Origin: Pseudacidobacterium ailaaui
Lineage (GTDB): Bacteria; Acidobacteriota; Terriglobia; Terriglobales; Acidobacteriaceae
Assembly: GCF_000688455.1 (NCBI RefSeq)
Contig: NZ_JIAL01000001.1
Location: 1,767,001 to 1,831,000 of the forward strand
Reading direction: 5' to 3'
Length of the DNA: 64,000 nt
Under the pieces are notes generated by a model. The model was given only the letters and a program-made list of their open reading frames with translations. It had not been told where the DNA came from and ran no database searches. Shown here in pieces: positions 26,213 to 35,834 of this stretch (its first letter is position 1; each line of letters begins with the position of its first letter). A program made the position numbers and the translations under genes.

Positions 26213-29008
26213 TTACCTGGCCGCCAGCTGCCGCAGCACGTACTGCAGAATCCCGCCATTCTCGTAGTAAAGAATTTCCTGCGGTGTATCGATGCGCACC
26301 CGGGTCTCGAACTCTTTGACTTTGCCATCGGGTGAGGTGGCCCGGACCTTGAGGATGCGTCCATGGGCAAATTTTGCGTCAAGCAGCGCCTTCAACCCAG
26401 GAAAGTCATAGACTTCTTCGCCGGTGAGGCCCAGGCCTTCCGCATTCTGCCCGTCTACAAACTGGAGCGGGAGGATGCCCATGCCGACCAGGTTGGAACG
26501 GTGAATGCGTTCATAGCTTTCGGCAATCACAGCGCGCACACCCAGCAGGCGGGGACCTTTGGCGGCCCAGTCACGCGAGGAGCCGGAGCCGTATTCCTTC
26601 CCGGCCAGGATGATCAGCGGCACTCGGCGTTCGGCGTATTTCACGCTGGCGTCGTAAATGCTCATCTGTTCGCCCTCGGGCAGCAGGCGCGTCACTCCGC
26701 CTTCGGTTCCCGGAGCGAGCTTGTTGCGCAGGCGAACATTGGCGAAGGTGCCGCGCACCATGACTTCATGGTTACCACGGCGCGAGCCGTAGGAGTTAAA
26801 GTCTGCTGGCTTTACCCCATGTTCGGTCAGGTACTTGCCGGCAGGTGAGTTCGGTTTGATCGAACCAGCTGGAGAGATGTGGTCTGTAGTGACGCTGTCG
26901 CCCAGAACGGCCAGTACGCGCGCGCCATGAATGTCTTCTACGGGCACAGGTTTTGCAGGCATCCCGTCAAAGTAGGGGGCTTTGCGGATATAGGTGGAGT
27001 CCGCCTCCCACTGGTAGACGTTTCCGCCCGGAAACTGAAGTCCCTGCCAGTTGCTGTCGCCTTGTGTGACGGTGGCGTATTCCTTGCGGAAGCCATCGGA
27101 ATCCACGCAGGCAGCGATGGTATCGGCGACCTCCTTCTGGGTTGGCCAGATGTCTTTGAGATAGACCGGCTGTCCGTCCCTGCCCTTGCCCAGAGGTTCT
27201 TTCTCAAGGTCCACGTCAATCCGTCCGGCCAGCGCATAGGCGACCACAAGTGGAGGCGACATCAGATAGTTGGCGCGGACATCGGAGTTGATGCGGCCTT
27301 CAAAATTCCGGTTTCCGCTCAGTACGGAGACCGCCACCAGACCGTGATCTTCGATGGCCTTGGATACGTCCGTCGGCAAAGGCCCGGAGTTTCCAATGCA
27401 AGTGGTGCAGCCATATCCCACAACATTGAAGCGCAGCTTTTCAAGATACGGCAGCAGGCCGGACTTCTCGTAATAATCCGTCACTACGCGCGAGCCCGGG
27501 GCCAGAGAGGTCTTCACCCAGGGTGGCACGCTCAGGCCCTTCTCGACCGCCTTTTTGGCCAGAATTCCGGCCGCCAGCATGACCGAGGGGTTCGAAGTAT
27601 TGGTGCAGCTTGTGATCGCGGCGATGACGATGGAGCCGTGGTCCAGATATTTGTCCACGTCCACACCAAAGCGTTCTTTCACCGTAGTGATGGGTCCGGT
27701 CTCATGCGTACCCGCAGCAGCGTCCACGCTCTCGGCCGGATGGCCACCCTCGCCTTCCCAGCGCAGCACCTGGCGGACGCCATTCTTGTCCGCATTGGGG
27801 CCGAGCAGGTTGGGAAGCTGTTTTTTGAAGTTGGCTCCTGCCTCGCTCAGACGCACGCGGTCCTGAGGGCGCTTGGGGCCGGCCACGCTTGGCTCTACAG
27901 TGGCCAGGTCCAGCGAGATGGTCTGCGAATATTCGGCTTCCGGTGAGCTGGCGGTGTGGAAGAGTCCCTGTTCCTTGTAGTAGGCCTCGACCAGCTGGAT
28001 CTGCTCCTCGCTGCGGCCGGTGAGACGCAGGTAGCGCAGGGTCTCGGCGTCCACTGGGAAGATGCCGCAGGTCGCGCCATATTCGGGGGCCATATTGCCG
28101 ATGGTGGCGCGGTCCGCCAGCGGAAGTTCGCTGACGCCCGGGCCGTAGAACTCGACGAACTTACCCACTACGCCGAGTTTGCGCAGCATCTCAGTCACGG
28201 TCAGCACCAGGTCGGTGGCTGTCGCTCCTTCACGCAGCTTGCCGGTCAGCTTGAAGCCGACCACCTGCGGCACCAGCATGGAAACCGGCTGTCCGAGCAT
28301 GGCCGCCTCGGCCTCAATACCACCGACGCCCCAGCCAAGAACGCCCAGACCGTTAATCATGGTTGTGTGTGAATCCGTTCCGACCAGCGTGTCAGGGTAG
28401 GCCAGCGGCTTTTCGCCGTTTGTGGTGAAGACCACACGGGCCAGGTACTCCAGGTTGACCTGATGGCAGATGCCCATGCCCGGAGGAACCACTGAGAAAT
28501 TGCGAAAGGCCGACTGCCCCCACTTGAGGAAGGCATACCGCTCGCGGTTGCGCTGGAACTCCAGCATGGTATTGAGTTCGTACGATTTCGGCGTTCCGAA
28601 CTCGTCCACCTGCACGGAGTGGTCAATGACCAGCTCGGCGGGCTGTAGCGGATTGATCTTCTGTGGGTCGCCGCCCAGTTGCTTCATGGCGTCACGCATT
28701 GCAGCCAGGTCCACAATCGCAGGGACACCCGTAAAGTCCTGCATCAGAACACGCGCAGGCATGTAGGCAATTTCGCGCGAGGGTTCGGCCTTCGGGTCCC
28801 ACTTGGCGAGAAACTCAATGTCCTCGGCAGTCACGCTTTTGCCGTCCTCCTGCCGGAGCAGGTTTTCCAGCAGAATGCGCAGGCTATAGGGCAGACGCGC
28901 AAGGTTTACACCGGCCTTTTCGAGCGCGTCGAGGCGGAAGATCTCATAGGTACGGTTGCCGGACTTCAACTCCGACCGGCTGCCAAAACTGTTTCCAACC
29001 TGGCTCAT
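26213..29008 (-). CDS. acnA: Aconitate hydratase A
   Basis: This 931-residue enzyme interconverts citrate and isocitrate in the TCA cycle. The three iron-sulfur cysteines are visible, one in [14 protein letters not shown] and two in [16 protein letters not shown]. The N-terminal [19 protein letters not shown], the substrate segment [26 protein letters not shown], and the swivel domain [45 protein letters not shown] are intact. The ATG at 29008 is chosen over an upstream start because AGGA lies six bases before it and the protein then starts [12 protein letters not shown] 240-bp gap with no clear gene separates it from fucP. Confidence 0.96.
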   Translation of the reverse strand: MSQVGNSFGSRSELKSGNRTYEIFRLDALEKAGVNLARLPYSLRILLENLLRQEDGKSVTAEDIEFLAKWDPKAEPSREIAYMPARVLMQDFTGVPAIVDLAAMRDAMKQLGGDPQKINPLQPAELVIDHSVQVDEFGTPKSYELNTMLEFQRNRERYAFLKWGQSAFRNFSVVPPGMGICHQVNLEYLARVVFTTNGEKPLAYPDTLVGTDSHTTMINGLGVLGWGVGGIEAEAAMLGQPVSMLVPQVVGFKLTGKLREGATATDLVLTVTEMLRKLGVVGKFVEFYGPGVSELPLADRATIGNMAPEYGATCGIFPVDAETLRYLRLTGRSEEQIQLVEAYYKEQGLFHTASSPEAEYSQTISLDLATVEPSVAGPKRPQDRVRLSEAGANFKKQLPNLLGPNADKNGVRQVLRWEGEGGHPAESVDAAAGTHETGPITTVKERFGVDVDKYLDHGSIVIAAITSCTNTSNPSVMLAAGILAKKAVEKGLSVPPWVKTSLAPGSRVVTDYYEKSGLLPYLEKLRFNVVGYGCTTCIGNSGPLPTDVSKAIEDHGLVAVSVLSGNRNFEGRINSDVRANYLMSPPLVVAYALAGRIDVDLEKEPLGKGRDGQPVYLKDIWPTQKEVADTIAACVDSDGFRKEYATVTQGDSNWQGLQFPGGNVYQWEADSTYIRKAPYFDGMPAKPVPVEDIHGARVLAVLGDSVTTDHISPAGSIKPNSPAGKYLTEHGVKPADFNSYGSRRGNHEVMVRGTFANVRLRNKLAPGTEGGVTRLLPEGEQMSIYDASVKYAERRVPLIILAGKEYGSGSSRDWAAKGPRLLGVRAVIAESYERIHRSNLVGMGILPLQFVDGQNAEGLGLTGEEVYDFPGLKALLDAKFAHGRILKVRATSPDGKVKEFETRVRIDTPQEILYYENGGILQYVLRQLAAR

Positions 29009-29247
29009 AAATGTCCTTTCTATTGTGGCGAAGAGCAATGTTCCGCATCCGCGCGAGCGGCCGCGAGCGCTGCATGGGCCTGCTGCGCGCAGAAAAATAC
29101 AATCTTCAGGGTGAGTCAGCGGACTGGCCGTCGTCCACGGTCCGGGCGGCCGCGACGAAAACGCTTCAGGCGTGGCGGGACGAGGTTCATGACTCTGAGA
29201 TTATTTTAGCGCGGCGGCCGCGCCTCGGGCGCTGGGTAGGCCCTCAA

Positions 29248-30510
29248 TCAAACCTCGGCAGGGGAAGCTGTTTTTATCCGATGTCCGGCCAAGGCAAAGA
29301 AAAGCACAACCAGGTAGCACACCAGCGGGACGAAGAAGGCGCGCTGGATACTGGCCATGTCCGAAATGCGGCCCATGACGGCCGGAAAGACCGCTCCACC
29401 CAGGATGGCCATTACTTCCATGGAGGCCCCGCGTTTGGTATACGGGCCAAGATGCCGGATGCTCAGTGCAAAAATCGTCGGAAACATGATTGAGTGGAAG
29501 AAGCCCAGCAGCACGATTCCGCCCAGGGCCAGCGGGCCATGCAGAAAGATGACGGGCAGCACACAAAGCAGACAGCTTCCGGCAAAGGCCGCGAGCATGT
29601 GCGCAGGCTGGATTTTCTTCATCAATGCTGACCCCGCAAAGCGGCCCAGCATGAAGCCCAGAAGATGCAGCTTGAGGTAATTGGCGGCAGAGGTGTCTAG
29701 TGTGCCCGGCTGGGTGTGTTGTACGTAGCGGATCACGAAGCTGGCCACGCCCACCTGCGCCCCAACATAGCAGAACTGTGCGGCCACACCCCAAAGTAGA
29801 TGAGGAAAGGCAAAAATGCCGGAAAAACGGGGCGATTCCTCTTCGGCCTGCTCTTCCTGGATTTCTGGTAACCGGGCCGACCAAAACACCATCGCCATTA
29901 GGAGAAAAATGGCCACAATGAGGAGATAAGGAAGGCGGACCACGTCCGTCTCAGAGGCCGTGGCCTTGTGCGCTCGGGAAAGAATCAGGGCCGATCCGAA
30001 GATGGGGGTCACCACCGCGCCCACCGCATTAAAGGACTGCGCCAGATTCAGGCGCCGTTCCGCCGACTGTGGCGGTCCCAAAAAGGTCACATAAGGGTTG
30101 GCAGAGACTTCCAGAAAAGACTGCCCGCACGCCATAATGAACAGCGCCAACAAAAAGACCCAATAGGTCCGCATAGCGGCCGCAGGGAGAAATAGGAGTG
30201 CGCCCGTGGCGCAGATGATCAGTCCGCACACGATACCGCGCTGGTAGCCGATGCGCTCCATCAGCCTTCCGGCGGGCCAGGCAGCCAGGCAATAGCCGCC
30301 AAAGAAGGCCACCTGCACAAACGACGACTGGAAGTCCGTGAGATGAAAGGCGCCCTTCAGGTGCGGAATGAGAATATCGTTCAGATTGACGCCCACCGCC
30401 CATAGAAAGAACAGGCTGGTGACCAGGACCAAAGGGGCGATGAAACGCCGCTCAGTCAATGGGCCACCGGTTTGCGGTGGATGAGGAGACGAGATGCGCG
30501 TGATCGCCAT
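29248..30510 (-). CDS. fucP: L-fucose/H+ symporter (FHS family MFS)
   Basis: The 420-residue major facilitator has about 12 helices. The first helix has FFLWAVGVNLNDILIPHLKGAFHLTDFQSSFVQVAFFGGYCLAAWPAGRLMERIGYQRGI. ACGQSFLEVSANPYVTFLGP is the FucP-family N/C hallmark, and FHSIMFPTIFALSIRHLG follows later. FHS symporters import fucose, glucose/galactose or related sugars with protons. Position as the last gene of the fucose operon, 9 bp after the hydrolase gene, makes L-fucose the likely substrate. Confidence 0.88.
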   Translation of the reverse strand: MAITRISSPHPPQTGGPLTERRFIAPLVLVTSLFFLWAVGVNLNDILIPHLKGAFHLTDFQSSFVQVAFFGGYCLAAWPAGRLMERIGYQRGIVCGLIICATGALLFLPAAAMRTYWVFLLALFIMACGQSFLEVSANPYVTFLGPPQSAERRLNLAQSFNAVGAVVTPIFGSALILSRAHKATASETDVVRLPYLLIVAIFLLMAMVFWSARLPEIQEEQAEEESPRFSGIFAFPHLLWGVAAQFCYVGAQVGVASFVIRYVQHTQPGTLDTSAANYLKLHLLGFMLGRFAGSALMKKIQPAHMLAAFAGSCLLCVLPVIFLHGPLALGGIVLLGFFHSIMFPTIFALSIRHLGPYTKRGASMEVMAILGGAVFPAVMGRISDMASIQRAFFVPLVCYLVVLFFALAGHRIKTASPAEV

Positions 30511-30519
30511 TGGTGCTGA

Positions 30520-31368
30520 TTATTCTCCGGCCACTACAGGATTCACCAGTTGTCCCAATCCTGCAACTTCGCACGTAACCGTCTCTCCAGGCTTCAGCCA
30601 GCGCTGCGGGGTGCGGCCCAGGCCCACGCCTGCTGGAGTGCCGGTGCTGATGATGTCTCCCGGAAGCAGGGGCACAATCGAGGAAAGATATGCAATCAGA
30701 TCGGGCAGCTTGAAGATCAGTTCCTGAGTATTTGAGTGCTGCAGCAGCTCCCCATCAATAGACAGCCGGATGTCCAGAGCGTGCGGATCAGGAATTTCGT
30801 CTTTGGTGACAATTGCCGGGCCGAGGGGCGCAAAGGTCGGAAAGCTTTTGCCCAGGACCCACTGGGAAGTTGCGAGCTGCACATCGCGGGCGCTTACGTC
30901 ATTCAGAATGGTGTAGCCAAAGACATAGTCCAGCCAGTTTTCCCTGGCAATGCGATGACCGTCCCTGCCAATGACACAGGCAAATTCCACCTCGTAATCC
31001 GGTTGGGAAGAAATGGAAGGAAGCCGGATGGCCTCGCCATGGCCCACCAGCGCAGTCGGCAGCTTTAAGAACACAGTGGGGACCTTCGGGACCTCCATCC
31101 TCGACTCCACCGCGTGGTCGCGATAGTTCAGCCCGATGCAGAAGATGCGCGGAGGATCTGGAATCGGGGCCAGCAGCCGCACCTCATCGAGAGAAAAACG
31201 CGAGCTGGCAGACTGCGCCAGATCTTCTGCTGTGCGAATGGCCTCTTCGCCGCCCAGAACCAGTGAGTGAATGCTGCGAAAACGGGAAGAAAGATCAACA
31301 GCCGTATTGTTCAGTAGCGCGCCGGGGCGAGGATTTCCATCGCTCCCGGCAAAGGTGACCAGTCTCAT
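30520..31368 (-). CDS. FAH-family hydrolase, likely 2,4-diketo-3-deoxy-L-fuconate hydrolase
   Basis: The 282-residue fumarylacetoacetase-like protein shows PPRIFCIGLNYRDHA, the acidic metal-binding YEVEFACVIGRDG, the TILNDVSARDVQ segment and the C-terminal GDIISTGTPAGVGLG. In the non-phosphorylated L-fucose pathway this family splits 2,4-diketo-3-deoxy-L-fuconate into pyruvate and L-lactate. Substrate assignment rests on its place 3 bp downstream of the fuconate dehydratase gene. Other diketo acids remain possible. Confidence 0.82.
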   Translation of the reverse strand: MRLVTFAGSDGNPRPGALLNNTAVDLSSRFRSIHSLVLGGEEAIRTAEDLAQSASSRFSLDEVRLLAPIPDPPRIFCIGLNYRDHAVESRMEVPKVPTVFLKLPTALVGHGEAIRLPSISSQPDYEVEFACVIGRDGHRIARENWLDYVFGYTILNDVSARDVQLATSQWVLGKSFPTFAPLGPAIVTKDEIPDPHALDIRLSIDGELLQHSNTQELIFKLPDLIAYLSSIVPLLPGDIISTGTPAGVGLGRTPQRWLKPGETVTCEVAGLGQLVNPVVAGE

Positions 31369-31371
31369 CTT

Positions 31372-32667
31372 TTAACTCCAGACACGTCCTGAGGGATAAG
31401 CATAATCGCGCAGCGTCTCCGGATAAATCTCTGCGCTGTAGCCGGGCTTTTCCGGCAACTGATAGTGTGCGTTGCGGATCCGGACCGGGTCCGTAAAGTG
31501 CTCGTGCAGATGGTCGACAAACTCGGTCACACGGTCCTCAAGCGTCGTGGAAACACGCAGGTAGTCAAACGCTGAGAGGTGCTGCACATATTCACAGAGT
31601 CCTACACCGCCCGCATGGGGACAAACCGGAATGTTGAACTTGGCCGCCAGCAGAATCACGGCAAGGTTTTCATTGACTCCGGCCAGCCGACAACTGTCAA
31701 TCTGGCAGAAGTCCAGTGCCCCGGCCTGCATGAGCTGTTTAAACATCACCCGGTTATGGCAATGCTCACCGGTGGCAATGCGCACCTGCGGCACCTCGCG
31801 CCGGATACGGGCATGGCCCAGAATGTCGTCCGGGCTGGTCGGTTCTTCCATCCACCAGGGATGGACTTCAGCCAGCGCGCGTGTGCGTTCAATGGCTTCA
31901 GAAACGTCCCACTTCTGGTTGGCATCCATCATCAGTCGGCGGTCGGGGCCAATTTTGCTGCGTACCAAACGCGCGCGGCGCAGATCATCTTCGGGCCGGC
32001 CGCCCACCTTGAGCTTGAAATGCGTCCAGCCCTCGGCCAGCGCCTCATCGCACAGGCGCTCGATCTTTTCATCGCTGAAACCGAACCATCCCACCGATGT
32101 TGTGTAGGCCGGATAGCCGGTCTGCTGCAGGCGCTTGAGTCTTTCCTCCATGCCGGGGCGGCGTTCCCGGAGCAACTGCGTCGCCTCAGCAGGGGTGAGG
32201 GCGTCGCTGAGATAGCGGAAATCGATGGTGCGAACAATCTCTTCGGCCTCCATCTCTGCCAGCAGCCTCCATAGCGGCTTGCCTTGCACTCGCGCGTAGA
32301 GGTCCCAGACAGCGTTGATGAGGGCCCCGGTGGCCAGATGGATGACGCCCTTTTCCGGGCCCAGCCAGCGGAACTGGCTGTCTGAGGTCAGCTCGCGGTA
32401 AAACGCTCCCAGGTCATCTGTAATTGAGGAAAGAGGGCGGCCGACGGCATAACGGGAAAGATATTTGAGCGCTTCCACGCAAAGCTCAGTGCCGCGGCCC
32501 AGGGTAAAGGTAAGTCCATATCCGCTGGGTCCGTGGTCTGTTTCCAAAATGCAGTAGGCGGCTGAGTAATCAGGATCCACGTTGACCGCGTCGGAGCCGA
32601 TGTGTTCCCGCGAGGTGGGGAAGCGCAGGTCAATCACTTGGGCGCGGATGATCTTAAGGTCACTCAA
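31372..32667 (-). CDS. L-fuconate dehydratase (enolase superfamily)
   Basis: The 431 residues match the fuconate dehydratase branch. The N-terminal lid is DLRFPTSREHIGSDAVNVDPDYSAAY, followed by the Lys region HFKLKVGG. Metal ligands lie in RLMMDANQKWD, WMEEPTSPDD and IATGEHCHNRVMF, and then ILLAAKFNIPVCPHAGGVGLCEYVQHL. It dehydrates L-fuconate to 2-keto-3-deoxy-L-fuconate. The distinctive PHAGGVGLCEYVQH segment separates it from generic mandelate racemase-like enzymes. It is tightly spaced with the hydrolase gene and 20 bp after the SDR gene. Confidence 0.88.
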   Translation of the reverse strand: MSDLKIIRAQVIDLRFPTSREHIGSDAVNVDPDYSAAYCILETDHGPSGYGLTFTLGRGTELCVEALKYLSRYAVGRPLSSITDDLGAFYRELTSDSQFRWLGPEKGVIHLATGALINAVWDLYARVQGKPLWRLLAEMEAEEIVRTIDFRYLSDALTPAEATQLLRERRPGMEERLKRLQQTGYPAYTTSVGWFGFSDEKIERLCDEALAEGWTHFKLKVGGRPEDDLRRARLVRSKIGPDRRLMMDANQKWDVSEAIERTRALAEVHPWWMEEPTSPDDILGHARIRREVPQVRIATGEHCHNRVMFKQLMQAGALDFCQIDSCRLAGVNENLAVILLAAKFNIPVCPHAGGVGLCEYVQHLSAFDYLRVSTTLEDRVTEFVDHLHEHFTDPVRIRNAHYQLPEKPGYSAEIYPETLRDYAYPSGRVWS

Positions 32668-32687
32668 ATGAAATTTTTCTCCTTATG

Positions 32688-33446
32688 CTAAGCGGCAGTC
32701 CATCCGCCGTCGATTGTCAGCAGGGACCCGGTCATGAATTCGGCCTCATCAGAGCAGAGATAGCGCACCATGGAGGCGACCTCTTCTGGCTTGCCCATGC
32801 GGCCGATTGGCTGCCGGGCATTCAGTTCGGCGATCATCGTTTCCTTTTCATGGGCGTGATACTTTTCGAGATAGCCTTCCACAAAGGGCGTGTACACCGT
32901 ACCGGGACAGATGCAGTTGACGCGCAGCTCTTTGGGATAGTCCACGGCAAGCTGGCGCGTCATGGCGACCACGGCCCCTTTGGTAGTGCAGTAGGCAAAG
33001 CGCTGTTTCACGCCCACCAGCCCGGCCACCGATCCGATGTTCACGATCGAGCCGCGGCGTTCAAGCAGCAGAGGAAGCATGGCCCGCGTGACCAGATAAA
33101 CAGATTTCACGTTGACCTCCATCAGGCGGTCAAAGTCGTTCTCCTCTACATGGGCAATGTTGCCGACATGCGCGATCCCGGCGTTGTTCACCAGAATGTC
33201 AAGCCTGGCAAGCTGCGCGGCGACAGCCTCAATGGAAGCGCGGCGGGTCACATCCATCTGTACGGCCTGAGCATGAGGCAGCGCGCTGGCAAGCTGCTGT
33301 GCTTTGGCAAGGTTGATGTCGGCAATCGTGACCGACGCACCGGCGCGGACCAGCTCCCGGCATGTGGCTTCACCAATGCCGCTGGCGCCTCCGGTGACAA
33401 GTGCGTGCTTCCCGTCAAGACGGAATGCCTCTTTAGCTTCGCTCAT
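32688..33446 (-). CDS. SDR oxidoreductase, likely 2-keto-3-deoxy-L-fuconate dehydrogenase
   Basis: The 252-residue classical short-chain dehydrogenase has TGGASGIG (cofactor), LVNNAGIAHVG, the serine in NIGSVAGL, and YCTTKGA giving the YxxxK pair. The acidic ADINLA after the second strand suggests NAD preference. Enzymes of this type oxidise 2-keto-3-deoxy-L-fuconate to the 2,4-diketo acid; oxidation of L-fucose itself is the alternative. Its start overlaps the binding-protein stop (ATGA). Confidence 0.83.
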   Translation of the reverse strand: MSEAKEAFRLDGKHALVTGGASGIGEATCRELVRAGASVTIADINLAKAQQLASALPHAQAVQMDVTRRASIEAVAAQLARLDILVNNAGIAHVGNIAHVEENDFDRLMEVNVKSVYLVTRAMLPLLLERRGSIVNIGSVAGLVGVKQRFAYCTTKGAVVAMTRQLAVDYPKELRVNCICPGTVYTPFVEGYLEKYHAHEKETMIAELNARQPIGRMGKPEEVASMVRYLCSDEAEFMTGSLLTIDGGWTAA

Positions 33447-34678
33447 CGAAAGTTGATTCCTTTTTCTTGAATACGCTGTTGGGCCTTTTTCAGAATTTCC
33501 GCCGAAGGGACCTGTGAAGACAGGGCCTCAGTGGCCACGTCGTTCAGGACCTCAGCAAAGGCCGGGAGATTGCGGCTGCGCGGAAGTCTGCGCGCGCCCA
33601 GCGAGACTTCTTCGATCCTGCGGTAGGCCGGGGCCCGCTTCTGCAACTCAGGATTGCGCCAGGTGGAAAGCCGCACCCCGACCGTACCATGCTTTACGAT
33701 TCCCAGGTCCAGTTCCGGCTGGGTAAGGAAATGGAGGAAGTCATAAGCGGCCTGCTTGTGCTTTGATCCCGTCCCGATGCCCATGGTCCAGAAGACAGAA
33801 AGCGAGGCAGCGGGCCTGCCTTCTGCTGCCGGGATGGGCGCGATGCCGACCCTGCCATTCAACGCAGAGCCTGGGCGGTCACATCTTGCCGCAAAGCCGA
33901 ACCAGTTGACCATCATCGCCACTTTGCCTGAGAGAAAGACGTCGCCGGAGCGTGTGGAATCGTATTTTTCTGCCTCGGGGTAGCACATGGAGGCATCGCG
34001 AATGGTGTTGCGGTAGAAGTCCAGTGCAGCTACAGCCTCTGGCGTGTTCAGCAGCGCATTGCCATTTTCGTCTTCAAATTCACCGCCCCGGCTCCACAGT
34101 TGCAGGGCAAAATCATAGAGCGTATTGTGCCCGTCAGGAAATGCCGCGAACAGGGTGCCATAAAGGCCCTCTGCGGGCCGGGTGAAGAAGCGGGCCATGT
34201 CACTGAACTGTTTCCAGGTGGTGGGCGGATTTAAGTCGTAACCGTATTGGTTACGAAATGCTTGTTGCTCCTTTGGGGCCTCAAAAAGGTCTCGCCGGTA
34301 GATCAAGCACTCCGGTCCATCATGCCATGGAATCGAATAGAGGCTGTCTCCGAAGTACAACGGCTCCACGATCGACCGTGCCCAGCCCTGCGGCCAGTCC
34401 GGGACGGGTTTTTGCTGCATGTAAGGGGTCAGGTCTTCGAGCGCACCTTGGCCTGCGGCCTCGGCCAGCCAGTCTGTCGTGATATAGCCAATGTCCCATG
34501 TCCCGTTACGCAGGCCTTCTTTCTCAAAGAGTTCGGCGTATAGTTTGTGCAGGTCGAGGGGCACCGGATCAAACTCGACCTCCGCATGTTGCGCACGGTA
34601 GAGGGCGATTTCTTCGGCGAGCGCATTCTCAAAGTCAGAGAACTCACGGACGGCAATACGAAGACGTGTCTGGGGCAT
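33443..34678 (-). CDS. Extracellular-type solute-binding protein without a signal peptide
   Basis: The 411-residue protein has the fold of family 1 sugar-binding proteins: LYSIPWHDGPECLIYRRDLFEAP, the hinge-region TPEAVAALDFYRNTIRDA, DVFLSGKVAMMVNWFG, and the late AAYDFLHFLTQPEL. It starts MPQTRLRIAVREFSDFENALAEE, directly with the first beta strand. No hydrophobic leader, Cys lipobox or plausible upstream start is present; only 3 bp separate it from the Gfo/Idh gene. No ABC permease or ATPase is nearby, and FucP already provides import. It may be a cytosolic sugar-binding or sensor protein. Confidence 0.82.
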   Translation of the reverse strand: MPQTRLRIAVREFSDFENALAEEIALYRAQHAEVEFDPVPLDLHKLYAELFEKEGLRNGTWDIGYITTDWLAEAAGQGALEDLTPYMQQKPVPDWPQGWARSIVEPLYFGDSLYSIPWHDGPECLIYRRDLFEAPKEQQAFRNQYGYDLNPPTTWKQFSDMARFFTRPAEGLYGTLFAAFPDGHNTLYDFALQLWSRGGEFEDENGNALLNTPEAVAALDFYRNTIRDASMCYPEAEKYDSTRSGDVFLSGKVAMMVNWFGFAARCDRPGSALNGRVGIAPIPAAEGRPAASLSVFWTMGIGTGSKHKQAAYDFLHFLTQPELDLGIVKHGTVGVRLSTWRNPELQKRAPAYRRIEEVSLGARRLPRSRNLPAFAEVLNDVATEALSSQVPSAEILKKAQQRIQEKGINFR

Positions 34679-34681
34679 GGT

Positions 34682-35767
34682 TTACCTCGGGAGCGGGACT
34701 CCATCGCGTTCACTGGAAAGATAGGCAGCTTCGACTGTACGCATCGTGTCAATGGCGTCTTCCACGCTGGTCGGCAGCGTCTGTGCCTGACCGGAAAAAA
34801 AGGCCTGGAGTGAACCCATCGAGCCGATGAAGGCATCGGGAAACCAGTTTCCTCCGATGGACACACTGTGCCACGCGCCGCCGCGGCGGGCAATGCTGAG
34901 TGTGTCCGGCTTCCCCTTTGGATAATCCAGGTTTACGCCCATGACTGCGCGCAGCGCGCCCTCGGTACCTTCCCACTGCACATAGCTTTGCTGGGAACCC
35001 TCATACTGGTGGCCATGGTTGGTGGAGATGTAGACGCGCTTCCATTCGCCGTAATCCAGCATCAGGAGGCTTTTGGTGGCGGCAAGTCCTGGCGTCAGAG
35101 GATTGCGCACCGTCCGGGCCAGCACACGCTGCGGGTTCCCAAACCAGGAGCGCACCAAGTCCACATAATGGATGCTGTGATAGAGAATCTCCAGACGCGG
35201 AGCTTGAGCCAGAAAGGTCCACAGGTCCCACGGCATGTAAACATGGACCATCACTTCCATGTCATGGATTTCGCCCAGGAGTCCAGCTTCACAAGCACGT
35301 TTGGCCGCCAGCATGACCGGAGCAAAACGCAGCTGAAAATTGACCGCTGCCGTCAGGCCCTTCCTGCGGCATACAGCCAGGATCTGCTCCGCCTCGACCA
35401 GAGTGTTTCCCATCGGCTTCTGGATGAGCACTGCGGAGCCGTCGGGCAGATGCGGCAGCACATCCAGAATCGCGCCTGCGGGCACTGCAACATCAAAAAC
35501 ACTGCCTTGGGGCGACTTCCTGATTGCTTCTGCAATCGAAGTTACCGCCACAGGGACAGCGAATTTCTCGGCCACCTGTGTGGCGCGCTCCTGACTTGCA
35601 TCTACCAGGGCCGCCACCGGAATTCCGGCTTTCTGATAGGCGGGCAGATGGGCATCGTGGACAATACTGCCTGCCCCAATCACCACCACAGGAAGAGGGT
35701 TTTTCGGAAAGGGTGGAGCAGTGTCCCTGAGGACCTGCTGCACCTGGGTTTCAAAGTCGGAGCTCAT
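34682..35767 (-). CDS. Gfo/Idh/MocA-family oxidoreductase, possible L-fucose dehydrogenase
   Basis: The 361 residues hold an N-terminal Rossmann fold with VVVIGAGSIVHDAHLPAYQKAG. The segment LIQKPMGNTLVEAEQIL has Gln where most family members have Glu in EKP; the catalytic Lys is kept. The C-terminal half has VNFQLRFAPVMLAAKR and YHSIHYVDLVRSWFG. A 30-residue N-terminal extension precedes the dinucleotide fold. The pathway needs a first oxidation of L-fucose and no other candidate is in the operon, so that role is inferred. It is the first gene downstream of the operator-like element at 35779. Confidence 0.8.
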   Translation of the reverse strand: MSSDFETQVQQVLRDTAPPFPKNPLPVVVIGAGSIVHDAHLPAYQKAGIPVAALVDASQERATQVAEKFAVPVAVTSIAEAIRKSPQGSVFDVAVPAGAILDVLPHLPDGSAVLIQKPMGNTLVEAEQILAVCRRKGLTAAVNFQLRFAPVMLAAKRACEAGLLGEIHDMEVMVHVYMPWDLWTFLAQAPRLEILYHSIHYVDLVRSWFGNPQRVLARTVRNPLTPGLAATKSLLMLDYGEWKRVYISTNHGHQYEGSQQSYVQWEGTEGALRAVMGVNLDYPKGKPDTLSIARRGGAWHSVSIGGNWFPDAFIGSMGSLQAFFSGQAQTLPTSVEDAIDTMRTVEAAYLSSERDGVPLPR

Positions 35768-35778
35768 CGGGACCCAAT

Positions 35779-35804
35779 GTTTACAATTTCTATAAATAAA
35801 AATC
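35779..35804. promoter_or_regulatory. Operator-like element before the fucose operon
   Basis: The 26-bp element starts GTTTACAATTTCT, has a variable triplet ATA, and ends AATAAAAATC. The same 26 bp with triplet GCT occurs at 37544-37569 ahead of the IclR gene, 23 of 26 identical. It lies in the 67-bp gap between the fucosidase stop and the Gfo/Idh start. Binding of the IclR protein is inferred. Confidence 0.6.
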
Positions 35805-35834
35805 TACATTTGTCAATAAAAGCCAAGAGGGAGC

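Noticed and set aside
26879-27946. Antisense ORF of 355 codons over acnA
   Set aside because: Shadow of the aconitase frame; no start context or family.
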